This document shows positions 1 through 7,469 of a DNA stretch of 64,000 nucleotides, piece after piece (the first letter of the stretch is position 1; every line of letters begins with the position of its first letter). The stretch spans positions 3,042,501-3,106,500 of the forward strand of contig CP123444.1 in assembly GCA_029866965.1 (NCBI GenBank). The letters are read 5' to 3'. The notes below the pieces were generated by a model. The model searched no databases. It was not told where the DNA came from and saw only the letters and a list, made by a program, of their open reading frames with translations. Origin of the DNA: Flavobacteriaceae bacterium YJPT1-3. Lineage in GTDB: Bacteria > Bacteroidota > Bacteroidia > Flavobacteriales > Flavobacteriaceae. The position numbers were made by a program, and so were the translations under genes.

Positions 1-109
1 CTCTTCTGGAAATCTTGGAAAAATCTTAACTTCAGTGCTGAATGGAGAAATTCGTTGCGCATTGCTAAAATAGATGACTGATTTAAGCCCATAACTTAAA
101 AACGAACCC

Positions 110-460
110 ATGAAAACACTCTTCACCCTTTTGATCACCCTCCTCCTCTCCCTTTCAAACACCGCCCAGACCGAGTTCGAACTCGACCCTAGCCAGAGCA
201 TGCTTATGACGGGTAAAGGGGCCGGGCAGGATGCCACCATCAATCCCTACGCCGGGGAGGACTGCTATGCGGTCGTCGAGAATATCGGGAAACGGGCATT
301 CTCTATACGGGTGCAGCAAAAAGGCGAACTCATTGAAGAAATTCCCATCAAAAAGGGAGAAGTCAAAAAAGTGAAACTCTTAAAAGGCTACGAGCTCTAT
401 CTCGACCCTAACCCCAGGGCAAAAGTGCGGGCTCGGGTGAGTTATGAGAAGATAAATTAA
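110..460 (+). CDS. small secreted protein of unknown function
   Basis: This 116-residue protein opens with a clear Sec signal peptide: MKTL, a Leu-rich core to about residue 17, then Ser-Asn-Thr-Ala-Gln. The mature part of about 97 residues has a single cysteine (C51) and looks all-beta, with alternating charged and hydrophobic residues and a Lys-rich segment near residues 80-90. I do not recognise the family. It probably sits in the periplasm or outside the cell. A degenerate octamer array starts right after its stop, so it is probably monocistronic. Confidence 0.7.
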   Translation: MKTLFTLLITLLLSLSNTAQTEFELDPSQSMLMTGKGAGQDATINPYAGEDCYAVVENIGKRAFSIRVQQKGELIEEIPIKKGEVKKVKLLKGYELYLDPNPRAKVRARVSYEKIN

Positions 461-480
461 GGGTTTAAGGGGTTAAGGAG

Positions 481-596
481 TTAAGGGAATAATGGGTTAA
501 TGGTCGAGGTGTTTAATTGTTGAGGTGTTCAGGTGTTGAGGTGTTTAGGTGTTTAGGTGTTTAGGTGTTTAGGTGTTTAGGTGTTTAGGTGTTTAA
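481..596. repeat. degenerate octamer tandem array (GTGTTTAG type)
   Basis: Six perfect GTGTTTAG units run from 541 to 588, followed by a seventh that ends in AA. Diverged copies (GTGTTGAG, GTGTTCAG, GTGTTTAA) extend upstream to about 508. A GGGTTAAGGAGTTAA-like stretch precedes the array from about 461. The rest of the gap to the next start at 765 shows no gene or clear promoter. A related array lies at 1956-2040. Confidence 0.85.
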
Positions 597-764
597 TAAA
601 TGACCTAAAGTGAAACTCAAAACCCTATTCCGCGTAAGCGAACAGCACTTCATTCAACAAGAATCTAAGCAGCCCTATTCTTGAGGTTGGAATTGCGCTG
701 CCAAGCTGTGGACCGAATAATTCCTATCTTGAAATCAAGTTCAATGACAGGCCTCCAATTCCGT

Positions 765-1904
765 ATGAAAAGACTTTTCCCATTTACCCTTCTCTTGTTT
801 CTCCTGCTTTCATGTCAAGAGAAAATTAGCCGGCAAACCGCTTCAACCATAGATGTTCAGAAGGCTGCCCTAGATAGTCTGGGGGAACGTTATTTGCAAT
901 TGGGTCGCTTTAGCGGTATGATTTTGATCGCTCAGGAAGACAGTCTGCGCTATGCAAACTCGTTTGGAATGGCGAATTATGAAGAGGCTATTCCTTTCCG
1001 TTCCCATACTGCTTTTCAAATAGGTGAACTGGCTCAACTCGTGTACCGGGATCTCTTGGAGCGAACGGTTAGCAACAAGCAGGTAAATCTGGACACTTCC
1101 CTAAGGACCTACCTACCTGAAATTGAATCTGATCTGACCCTGAGCAAGCTCCTCCATGCAGACACCTTGATCAGCAACCGGCAAATGATCCAATTAATCG
1201 AGCGGGTGAGTGCGCGTAGTTTTGATGAGCAACTGTTAGCGTATACTCAGGAATCAGGCCTTCAACATACCGGACTTCAACCCAGCGATTCCCTCACTGC
1301 CATAGGCTATCTCTACCAGAACTATCGGGGTCAAGGCCTGGAATTGCACACTGCTGCGGAAAGTCAGGAAGGGAGCTCAGCGAACCGCGCTGCATTATAT
1401 GCCAGTGCCCGGGATGTGCTCCAAATACTGCGTCGTCAGGATACGAAGCTGGAAATCCATGGCTATGTTGCGGATGATGGCTTTAGTTATGCGGTGCAGC
1501 ATCGTCCCAATTCCGATCGCTCCATCGTCATCCTTAGCAATAGACGTCACCCGGTAGGCGAGGAAATCCTACAGCGTATTGAGGCCCTACTGGAGGGAGA
1601 AGCATATCAGCTTCCCCTTGAACGAAAACCGGTGACTATAGACCCTAAAACACTTGCTGATTTTTCGGGTCATTACGCCTTGAATGAGCAGATTCAATTT
1701 GAAGTTCGCGATGCTCAAGACAGCCTTTACGTCTTCTTAGGGCCTACCAAAACCCGTTTAATCCCCCAATCTTCTCATCAGTTCTACATGGAAGAAACAG
1801 ATGCCGCCCTACGATTTATTCGAGATGCTTCGGGTAGCGTTGAAGAGGTCATCCTCTTGAATGGCTTTATGGACAGTGAGCAAATTGCTAAGCGTATCCG
1901 TTGA
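765..1904 (+). CDS. serine-hydrolase (class C beta-lactamase fold) lipoprotein lacking the SxxK motif
   Basis: From the ATG at 765 the protein is 379 residues and begins MKRLFPF, then a Leu-rich core and lipobox Leu-Leu-Ser-Cys. Upstream in-frame codons give no sensible signal peptide, so this start is preferred. The fold resembles the beta-lactamase/penicillin-binding esterase family: FSGMILIAQ strand, the SFGMANYE segment, YASARDVLQIL, and a C-terminal lipocalin-like domain beginning DFSGHYAL. Where active members read IG-S-x-S-K, this one has IGELAQ, so the nucleophile Ser and the Lys are both gone and the protein is probably not a hydrolase. It lies between two related octamer arrays. Confidence 0.75.
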   Translation: MKRLFPFTLLLFLLLSCQEKISRQTASTIDVQKAALDSLGERYLQLGRFSGMILIAQEDSLRYANSFGMANYEEAIPFRSHTAFQIGELAQLVYRDLLERTVSNKQVNLDTSLRTYLPEIESDLTLSKLLHADTLISNRQMIQLIERVSARSFDEQLLAYTQESGLQHTGLQPSDSLTAIGYLYQNYRGQGLELHTAAESQEGSSANRAALYASARDVLQILRRQDTKLEIHGYVADDGFSYAVQHRPNSDRSIVILSNRRHPVGEEILQRIEALLEGEAYQLPLERKPVTIDPKTLADFSGHYALNEQIQFEVRDAQDSLYVFLGPTKTRLIPQSSHQFYMEETDAALRFIRDASGSVEEVILLNGFMDSEQIAKRIR

Positions 1905-1955
1905 AATCGGTTTTTATGAACCAGGAGTCCTCTGTACGTGGACCAGTGGGTTCTT

Positions 1956-2040
1956 GGTTGAGTTGTTGAGTGTTGAGTTGTTGAGTTGTTGAGGTGTTGA
2001 GGTGTTGAGGTGTTGAGGTATTGAGGTATTGAGGTATTTA
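1956..2040. repeat. degenerate octamer tandem array (GTTGAGGT type)
   Basis: About ten 8-bp units shift gradually from GTTGAGTT to GTTGAGGT to ATTGAGGT. They are followed at 2040-2068 by AAGGAGTTAATGG-like sequence resembling the stretch just before the array at 481-596. The remaining gap to 2202 holds a plausible promoter region and no gene. Confidence 0.85.
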
Positions 2041-2201
2041 AGGAGTTAATGGATTAATGAAGTAATGGATAATTCTTTGGACCCGTGTATAGGTAGATCA
2101 TTCGATGCTACAAAAACAGCTTTGTCCTTAAGCACGCTGGCTTATCTTAGTAATTGATTACTTTCGTACAATCAAACCATCAAGGCTGAAATTCAGCGGA
2201 T

Positions 2202-2657
2202 ATGAACTCCTGCTTATCCACTACCGACATCACCCTCCGGGAGGGACTGGAGCAATTCTACGCACGGTATGAAAACCAATTGAGTCATACGGATACAGCC
2301 TTACCCCAAGAAGTTCATGCGTTTTTCAAATCCCACGACCTGGTACATGTGCTTTTTGGATGTGATATTTCGCTTTTCGGCGAAGGTCAGGTCAAACTGT
2401 GGACAATTTTTGGAACCACCTTAGGCTTTTGGAACCACTTGAAATTATATCGTAAAGCCAATGCTTTTGAGCTTTCGCGAAAGCTACCGTTTTGGAAATC
2501 GATCACCGATTTGTTTCGGTTAATCGGCTCCGTACCGGTACTCATCCTACGTGCCCGACAAATGCATCGACCCTGGCCCTGGGAAGAGTATGAACGCTAT
2601 TTGGATACCTCTATCGCCGACCTGAGAAAGGAATTCAATATCCAGGTGTTCCCTTGA
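2202..2657 (+). CDS. COQ4-like protein with HDxxHx11E motif
   Basis: This 151-residue soluble protein carries H45-D46-x2-H49 followed by exactly eleven residues and E61. That is the putative zinc-ligand signature of COQ4, the lipid-binding scaffold and C1-decarboxylation factor of ubiquinone synthesis. The surrounding sequence (FFKSHDLVHVLFGCD) also resembles COQ4. It is shorter than the eukaryotic protein (over 200 residues). Flavobacteria normally use menaquinone, so a role in ubiquinone synthesis is unlikely; binding of an isoprenoid or lipid is an inference. It stands alone between two intergenic gaps. The palindrome GCTTTCGCGAAAGC encodes LSRK here. Confidence 0.7.
   Translation: MNSCLSTTDITLREGLEQFYARYENQLSHTDTALPQEVHAFFKSHDLVHVLFGCDISLFGEGQVKLWTIFGTTLGFWNHLKLYRKANAFELSRKLPFWKSITDLFRLIGSVPVLILRARQMHRPWPWEEYERYLDTSIADLRKEFNIQVFP
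2471..2484. repeat. GCTTTCGCGAAAGC palindrome (exact)
   Basis: Lies inside the COQ4-like gene and is read as LSRK. The symmetry extends to 16 bp (AGCT ends). Confidence 0.95.
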
Positions 2658-2738
2658 AATGGTCGCCCTCCTGACCCGTCTGTAACATTTTTACCGTCTT
2701 GCATCTAAAGGGAAATAAATCCCTTAAAATTCGCTTAG

Positions 2739-3317
2739 ATGGAAACACACACTTTACCTCAGCTGAAAAAAGACTTGCAAGTTCAGGCTAAAAAGGGCCT
2801 GGATTTTATCCTGGCGGCCGGACTGCTCTGGTTGGCGATCGCCTGGCTCTGGACCTTGGATTATTCGGCCTACAACAGCAGCATTTTCACCTTTATGATC
2901 AGCGGGCTCATGTTGCCCCTCGCCTTTGGCTTCTCTAAACTGCTCAACACAAAATGGACCCTAAAAAACAATCTCCTGCAGCCCTTGGGGCTGTGGTTGA
3001 ATGTCGCTCAGGTGATCTACTTTCCTTTTTTGATCTATGTACTTGTGCGCGAACCCGATTATTTTCTCATGGCCTACGCCATCATTACCGGGGCACACCT
3101 CTTTCCCTACGCCTGGCTTTATGAGGAATGGGGCTATGCGGTGGCTTCCGTGCTTATTTCGGTGGGTGGGCTGCTTTTGGCCTTGTATCTGGAAACGGAT
3201 AATTTTTGGTTGATCCCTGTGTTCACCTCGATCATGCTCTTTCTGCTGGCGGGACGGATCTATCGGTCCTGGAAAACCACGGCTCAACGCTCAGACCGGA
3301 TACTAGTGGGCTCTTGA
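2739..3317 (+). CDS. six-TM membrane protein, DUF7010-like
   Basis: This 192-residue protein has about six hydrophobic helices, near residues 22-40, 48-66, 84-103, 107-125, 132-150 and 155-173, after a charged N-terminus (QLKKDLQVQAKK). The overall pattern resembles the DUF7010 family of small integral membrane proteins; I am moderately sure of this. Function is unknown. It is probably transcribed alone, with 81 bp to the upstream gene and about 500 bp downstream before the next. Confidence 0.65.
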   Translation: METHTLPQLKKDLQVQAKKGLDFILAAGLLWLAIAWLWTLDYSAYNSSIFTFMISGLMLPLAFGFSKLLNTKWTLKNNLLQPLGLWLNVAQVIYFPFLIYVLVREPDYFLMAYAIITGAHLFPYAWLYEEWGYAVASVLISVGGLLLALYLETDNFWLIPVFTSIMLFLLAGRIYRSWKTTAQRSDRILVGS

Positions 3318-3817
3318 CCATAAATTAAAAAGAAGTTGTCAAAGTCTTGATGAATGGGAAATTGGAGCATATAGGATCATTCAATCCTTAAACAAGCTAA
3401 CTTTTAGTACGTCCTTATTGAGAACAAATTAAGTAAGTCCCTCCGATAGTGACCACAGAATAGGATCGATCTTCCCATCGTGAGCAGAGAGCCCATCTCT
3501 ACACCAAATCCCTTATCTTTAAACTGCAGAACGCGAAGGTTTTACCCATCAGTATATAAACACAGCACCATACACCGGTGACTCGAATACACAAAACCGC
3601 TTGCGGTCTCTCTTTTAGATCCGACTTATGGCTTTCGCGAAAGCAATTCAAAGGAAAGTGCTGAACATCTAATAAGCTCAGCATCATCAGAAATAGATTA
3701 CTTTTAATCCATCCATTCTACATCCTTTTTCGTGAACGATACCGTCGAGAAAATAATAGCATCCGGGAAATGGTTCCTCAACTATCGATGGCCCAACGCG
3801 ATCGTTCTGCCCCTGCT
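3318..3817. other. 500-bp intergenic stretch without a recognisable gene
   Basis: I find no supported coding region here; the short reading frames lack a plausible start or composition. It contains an intergenic GCTTTCGCGAAAGC (3631-3644) and a small ACCGC-TT-GCGGT hairpin followed by a pyrimidine run near 3597-3615. It may hold promoters for the next gene or gene remnants too decayed to recognise. Confidence 0.5.
3631..3644. repeat. GCTTTCGCGAAAGC palindrome (exact, intergenic)
   Basis: This is the only exact copy in the window that lies outside a gene. Confidence 0.95.
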
Positions 3818-4108
3818 ATGATGACCACTAAGAAAACGATCATCTATACCCTACTTGGACTGCCGTTGTTGATCTATCCGGTCATCCTGATCGCCAATGC
3901 CATGAGTGCCGGTGCCTTTCACGGCCAAAGCACCCCCTTGCTCACTGTTGTGGTCAGCGGATTTCTGTGGACCAGCACGCTCTATCCCATCAGCTATCTC
4001 CTGGCCTGGTTGCCCTTTCTCCGAAAGCGCCCCTATGGCTATTTCCTTCCGGCGGGGCATTTGCTTACTGCTATCGCATTTTTTATGCTTTGGCTTTATT
4101 TGAGCTGA
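3818..4108 (+). CDS. small three-TM membrane protein
   Basis: Two adjacent ATGs (3818, 3821) precede TTKKTIIYT and a hydrophobic helix; starts further upstream would add a charged, non-hydrophobic leader, so I take 3818. The roughly 96-residue protein has three predicted membrane helices, near residues 7-27, 37-57 and 68-90, with a basic RKRP loop between the last two. I do not recognise the family. Confidence 0.55.
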   Translation: MMTTKKTIIYTLLGLPLLIYPVILIANAMSAGAFHGQSTPLLTVVVSGFLWTSTLYPISYLLAWLPFLRKRPYGYFLPAGHLLTAIAFFMLWLYLS

Positions 4109-4137
4109 TGTCCGCCTAATTAAAAAGCTTTTCTTGT

Positions 4138-4146
4138 TATTTTTAG
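4138..4146 (+). promoter_or_regulatory. possible -7 box for the lipoprotein at 4166
   Basis: TATTTTTAG lies 20 bp before the ATG at 4166, which suits the flavobacterial -7 consensus TAnnTTTG. No convincing -33 TTG is seen. Confidence 0.3.
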
Positions 4147-4165
4147 TGCTCTACACGGCCTGACC

Positions 4166-4672
4166 ATGAATTACTTAACGCATATGATCTCGAAGAGCAA
4201 ATGGATGCTACTGATCCTCTTGGGCTTTGTGCTTCTGGGCTGTCCGCCCGGGCATTTTCATGCCTATCAGTTTCTTGGTGACACCGGACCGGAAGCGGGT
4301 ATTGCATATCAACGCATTGCATATGAAGATGAGGTCGATCTATTGATCAAGGTGGGCTACCTCTATGAATTCATCAATGAGCGAGAAAATGGAATGGTGG
4401 TCCTGATCAGCAGGAATTTGCAAGAGGGCAACCTCCCCGCGTCGTTGGTGCAACAGGTATATTCTTCTTCCTTCGGTCCTTTACAGCGCGTCAATGAAGT
4501 ACCCTACACAGCGCGGGTGTTGGATAGTACCCACACGCTAATGTACAGCCTCTTTTTTCCAAAAACCTCCGAAAAGAAAGCCCTGGAGCGTATCGCCATA
4601 GACACGATTCGAATTCAGTTACAAAACGACCGAATGCCCGAATTTGTGCGTTTAGCGCAAGGCAAGAATTAA
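4166..4672 (+). CDS. lipoprotein of unknown function
   Basis: This 168-residue product has an N-terminal segment ending in the lipobox Leu-Leu-Gly-Cys (Cys near residue 26). A second in-frame ATG at 4184 (MISKSKW) would give a more standard signal length. The mature part is mixed alpha/beta with a VSRNLQEG-like acidic and polar stretch and no recognised domain. It is expected to be membrane-anchored. Immediately after the stop lies the apparent remnant of another gene. Confidence 0.6.
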   Translation: MNYLTHMISKSKWMLLILLGFVLLGCPPGHFHAYQFLGDTGPEAGIAYQRIAYEDEVDLLIKVGYLYEFINERENGMVVLISRNLQEGNLPASLVQQVYSSSFGPLQRVNEVPYTARVLDSTHTLMYSLFFPKTSEKKALERIAIDTIRIQLQNDRMPEFVRLAQGKN

Positions 4673-4830
4673 AGCGTAAAACTTCTGGAATCGTCCCGCT
4701 TTCCTGCCTGCCGGCAGGCAGGCGCGAAAAGCTGGACACCGAACACCCCTATGCTTTTAATGATCTGGGCACCGTACAACTAAGGGGTTGGCATGAAGAA
4801 TTGGCGCTCTTTAGTGTAGCGAAGACCTGA
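4673..4830 (+). pseudogene. C-terminal remnant, possibly of a class III nucleotide cyclase, split by a palindrome
   Basis: The stretch 4741-4830 reads EHPYAFNDLGTVQLRG then WHEELALFSVAKT and a TGA. It resembles the ending of adenylate/guanylate cyclase domains (a conserved L-G-x-V-x-L-x-G-x-x-x-x-x-x-L-x-x-V). If the 20 bp at 4703-4722 are removed, the upstream reading VKLLESSRF joins in frame through REKLDT to this tail. The fragment has no start of its own. The family assignment is tentative, since only about 45 codons are visible. Confidence 0.4.
4703..4722. repeat. 20-bp palindrome CCTGCCTGCCGGCAGGCAGG
   Basis: This perfect 20-bp inverted repeat is flanked by TTT on the left and CGCGAAAAG on the right. 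Deleting it restores TTTCGCGAAA, the core of the iterated palindrome found elsewhere in the window. It therefore looks inserted, and it shifts the reading frame of the gene remnant by two bases. Confidence 0.85.
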
Positions 4831-4956
4831 AAAGTACACTCTTTTTGTTGAGGAATTGACACCCTAAATTTTTATCAAATTATTAGCAATGGGATGTCGC
4901 GCAATCGAGTACTTTAGTTATGAATTACTTGGGTTCACTAGAGGCCCGTCAAACAT

Positions 4957-5544
4957 TTGAAACACATTGTTCTAGCGCAGCTATTCTTGCTCGCTTTCTT
5001 ACAACTCCAGGCGCAAAACACGGCCCCCGGCTATTACATTTCTGCGAACAACGACACCATTACCGCTCAAATAAAATTGAAGAAGGGACTCTTTGGGCAG
5101 GTTCAAAACAAGTTTACCGAAGAACTTCAAGTCGTTGCTGAGGACGGCATGGTGACCACCTTCCATCCGGAAGACATTAAGGCTTACTCCGTCCAACTGG
5201 AAAATGAGCGCTATTCTATGTTTTCTAAACCTACGGCCAAGGAAGGACAAAAATTCTTGAGTCCGGTGTACATCGGACCCAAATCCAGTCTGTATCAATA
5301 TGGCTATTTCACCTCCGGTAGTGGCACCGTGATGAGTAACAGCCAGGTGTTCTACACCTTTGAAAAGGCGGACGGAAGTTTCCTGTTTTTGAAAAACATC
5401 ATGAACAAAAAATTGAAGAGTGAACTCAAGACCTTCTACGCGGAGAATACGGCTGCTCAGGAATTCATCGATGGCCACTTCCGATACTGGTTGGAATTGC
5501 CTACCGACTTAAGGGCATTGATGATGGTGGTGAATCAGACTTGA
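4957..5544 (+). CDS. secreted protein of unknown function
   Basis: Translation from the TTG at 4957 gives 195 residues with a signal peptide (KHIVLAQLFLLAFLQLQAQ) cleaved after about residue 20. The TTG is chosen because the signal begins immediately there. The mature protein starts with a GYYISANNDTITAQIKLK segment typical of Bacteroidota secreted beta-rich proteins and has no motif I can name. TACTTTAG at 4911-4918 could be its -7 box. It is a stand-alone gene upstream of the Crp/Fnr regulator. Confidence 0.65.
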   Translation: MKHIVLAQLFLLAFLQLQAQNTAPGYYISANNDTITAQIKLKKGLFGQVQNKFTEELQVVAEDGMVTTFHPEDIKAYSVQLENERYSMFSKPTAKEGQKFLSPVYIGPKSSLYQYGYFTSGSGTVMSNSQVFYTFEKADGSFLFLKNIMNKKLKSELKTFYAENTAAQEFIDGHFRYWLELPTDLRALMMVVNQT

Positions 5545-5649
5545 CTTTGATCGGCTACCCAGCCAAAACTAATTCGTACCTTGTGTTGCGCTCAACACTT
5601 ATCATCAAAGACAGGGCCGTGTACATCACGTAAATCTAAACACGTATTC

Positions 5650-6219
5650 ATGAAAGAAATCCTGCGACAGAATATCATCAAACGGCTAGGTAAATTGCCT
5701 TCGCAGCTTGAAGAGGTTCTGGATTGCTTTCGCGAAAATGAAGTCAGTCGAAAAACACCTGTTTTACTAGCAGGTGAGGTATGTCAACAATGCTACTTTA
5801 TCACTCATGGCAGCTTTAAAATTGTACGAACAACCGAGGCTGGAGAAGATCACACCTTAGGCCTCATCTTTGATGAAGAATGGTTTACCGCACTGGACAG
5901 TTTTAGAAATAACACCCCGGCTACAGAAAGCATCATCGCCTCAGAGGATACGCAGTTCCTCTCCTTATCCAAAGAAAGATTTACTTATTTGAGTAGAGAG
6001 GTGACCGACTTCAATACAGTTTACAGACAAATGCTCGAAGAGTCTCAGGCTGATTTACTCGATCGCGTTAACAATCTTATGGCGCTTGATGCCCTAGCGC
6101 GTTTGAAATATTTCCAAAAAAAATATCCTCAAGCCCTGGCTCGTATCAATGCCAGAGAAATAGCTTCGCACTTAGATATGACTCCAGAAACCCTCAGTAG
6201 GCTACGGACAAAAATCTAA
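5650..6219 (+). CDS. Crp/Fnr-family transcription regulator
   Basis: From ATG 5650 the protein is 189 residues. Residues about 10-120 form a cyclic-nucleotide-binding-type beta-roll (TPVLLAGEVCQQCYFITHG, then GLIFDEEWF), and the C-terminus has a short helix-turn-helix (IASHLDMTPETLSRLR). It lacks the cysteine set of oxygen-sensing Fnr and the full cAMP pocket, like many Bacteroidota members. A perfect TTGAT-N4-ATCAA half-site pair follows its stop by six bases, upstream of a membrane-protein gene that is its likely target. The iterated-palindrome variant at 5726 encodes CFREN. Confidence 0.88.
   Translation: MKEILRQNIIKRLGKLPSQLEEVLDCFRENEVSRKTPVLLAGEVCQQCYFITHGSFKIVRTTEAGEDHTLGLIFDEEWFTALDSFRNNTPATESIIASEDTQFLSLSKERFTYLSREVTDFNTVYRQMLEESQADLLDRVNNLMALDALARLKYFQKKYPQALARINAREIASHLDMTPETLSRLRTKI
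5726..5739. repeat. iterated palindrome, variant (core TTTCGCGAAA)
   Basis: Reads GCTTTCGCGAAAAT inside the Crp/Fnr gene and is translated as CFREN. Confidence 0.85.
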
Positions 6220-6224
6220 AAGTC

Positions 6225-6238
6225 TTGATTTGGATCAA
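6225..6238. promoter_or_regulatory. Crp/Fnr-type operator TTGAT-N4-ATCAA
   Basis: TTGATTTGGATCAA is a perfect dyad matching the Fnr consensus spacing. It lies between the regulator stop (6219) and the next start (6294), about 20 bp upstream of a CAACTTTG -7-like box at 6261-6268. Confidence 0.65.
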
Positions 6239-6293
6239 GAATTTCCAATCATAAGTGGTTCAACTTTGTTTTTCAATTAAAAATCAAAGTCTT

Positions 6294-6881
6294 ATGAAAA
6301 CTTCACCATTTAAATCCACTGAACGCCTAATCATTTTTACTACAACTTCCTACGCCCTGCTGCTCGTTATTTTAGGGCACATCAAAATGATTTATCGACT
6401 GCCAGGAGTCGCCTTTGGAATCACGGTTATCGCAGTCTTCGCTATCCTCTGCCTATTCTATTTTACTAATGAGCGATTTAAGGAGTACATGAGAAGCTTC
6501 TCTTTGGCCTCGCTCACTTTTATTCATCTTTGGAGAATTCTGGCAGCTGTTCTTTTTTTGCAATACGGAGCAGAGCAGCTGATACCTTCCACCTTTGCCT
6601 ATTTGGCCGGGTACGGTGATTTGATCGCGGGTCTCCTGGTACCTCTCGTTTTATTCTTTAAGCACAGTAAATTATCCTTTTGGCTTTTTAATATCGTCGG
6701 GTTCATTGATTTTCTAGTCGCTGTAGGCACGGGTATCACCTTCACCTTCCTTGACACGGGTACCATGGATACGATCAGACTGCTTCCTCTTGCTTTGATT
6801 CCCTTATTTGGTGTGCCTATTTCCGGCCTTACACATATCGTTATGTTTGACAAGCTAAGATTGGCTAAGTTTAATGCATGA
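6294..6881 (+). CDS. six-TM membrane protein, likely Crp/Fnr target
   Basis: The ATG at 6294 is chosen because upstream codons run through the promoter region. The 195-residue protein has six predicted membrane helices, beginning near residues 11, 39, 68, 101, 128 and 160, with short loops and a HLWRI segment in the third. I do not recognise the family. The preceding dyad and the adjacent regulator suggest co-regulation. Its stop overlaps the ATG of the following decayed gene (ATGA at 6878-6881), implying a former operon. Confidence 0.65.
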   Translation: MKTSPFKSTERLIIFTTTSYALLLVILGHIKMIYRLPGVAFGITVIAVFAILCLFYFTNERFKEYMRSFSLASLTFIHLWRILAAVLFLQYGAEQLIPSTFAYLAGYGDLIAGLLVPLVLFFKHSKLSFWLFNIVGFIDFLVAVGTGITFTFLDTGTMDTIRLLPLALIPLFGVPISGLTHIVMFDKLRLAKFNA

Positions 6882-7328
6882 TCTCTAAGCTCCTCGGTGC
6901 GCTATTCTTCTTACATTCACTTACCGGATGGTGTCAGGATTCCCATTCTAAATAACGTCAAGCTCTGTATGCGATTAATAATTTTAAAAGCTGATGATCA
7001 GCGCAATCGGCAGCTTATTCTAGATCGATTCAATCCCGATCCTAACGGACTATCGGCTGAGGAAATTAAAAGCTTGAAGGCTGCGCAGCCCGAATTAGAC
7101 AATACCAATACTGAAGCGCTTCTTCGCCTAACTACTGAATACGGATGGTCGAGTGATGACCGATTGGATTGCGACCAACTCGATATTTGGCTCATTTTTA
7201 GACATTCTCAACCCCAGTACTTTGAAGCAATCGGCAAGCAGATTGAAAAAGAGTATCGCGAAAATCGATTGGATAAATTCTATTACGAACTGATCAAAGA
7301 TCATCTAGAGGGTCGCCCTAAAGGTTAA
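6878..7328 (+). pseudogene. decayed secreted DUF6624-like protein
   Basis: An ATG at 6878 overlaps the upstream stop and encodes a good signal peptide (MISKLLGALFFLHSLTGWCQ). An in-frame TAA then stops it at 6953-6955. The downstream domain lies in another frame; joining at the TTTTAAAA run near 6982-6989 gives LYAINNFKADDQRNR, the DUF6624-like opening. It is followed by NTEALLRLTTEYGW and DRLDCDQLDIWLIFRHSQP, where the family has an EYGWP and a QH motif. An internal ATG at 6969 could make a cytoplasmic fragment. One nonsense codon plus one frameshift point to a pseudogene. Confidence 0.6.
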
Positions 7329-7430
7329 TCAGGCCATCAGGAATATTAACAATACGCTACCCATACACTATCGTTTTGGCTGCGATTTTGACTTCTTCTA
7401 AAATAACTTAAATTCCTTTATTGCATTTCA

Positions 7431-7447
7431 ATAGCAGGAGCTGCTAT
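7431..7447. promoter_or_regulatory. inverted repeat ATAGCAG-GAG-CTGCTAT
   Basis: A perfect 7+3+7 dyad sits 23 bp before the ATG at 7470, between a TTG (7421-7423) and a TATAAATTG sequence. This is the place expected for an operator overlapping the promoter. Confidence 0.4.
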
Positions 7448-7469
7448 AAATTGTAAATAGAAAAAGGCA

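Noticed and set aside
1-109. Possible tail of an upstream gene (frame 1 open to a TGA at 79-81)
   Set aside because: Only about 26 codons are visible, and another frame is also open, so the coding frame cannot be chosen.
2836-2846. GGCGATCGCC copies as HIP1-like sites
   Set aside because: HIP1 octamers occur only a few times here, as expected from composition; the iterated motif is GCTTTCGCGAAAGC instead.
3499-3687. Minus-strand frame of 62 codons in the 3.3-3.8 kb gap
   Set aside because: Its composition and lack of a plausible start or domain suggest chance; it also runs across the iterated palindrome.
5590-6881. Horizontal transfer of the 5.6-9.4 kb accessory region
   Set aside because: It looks slightly more AT-rich, but I found no integrase, tRNA end or flanking direct repeat, and composition was not computed.
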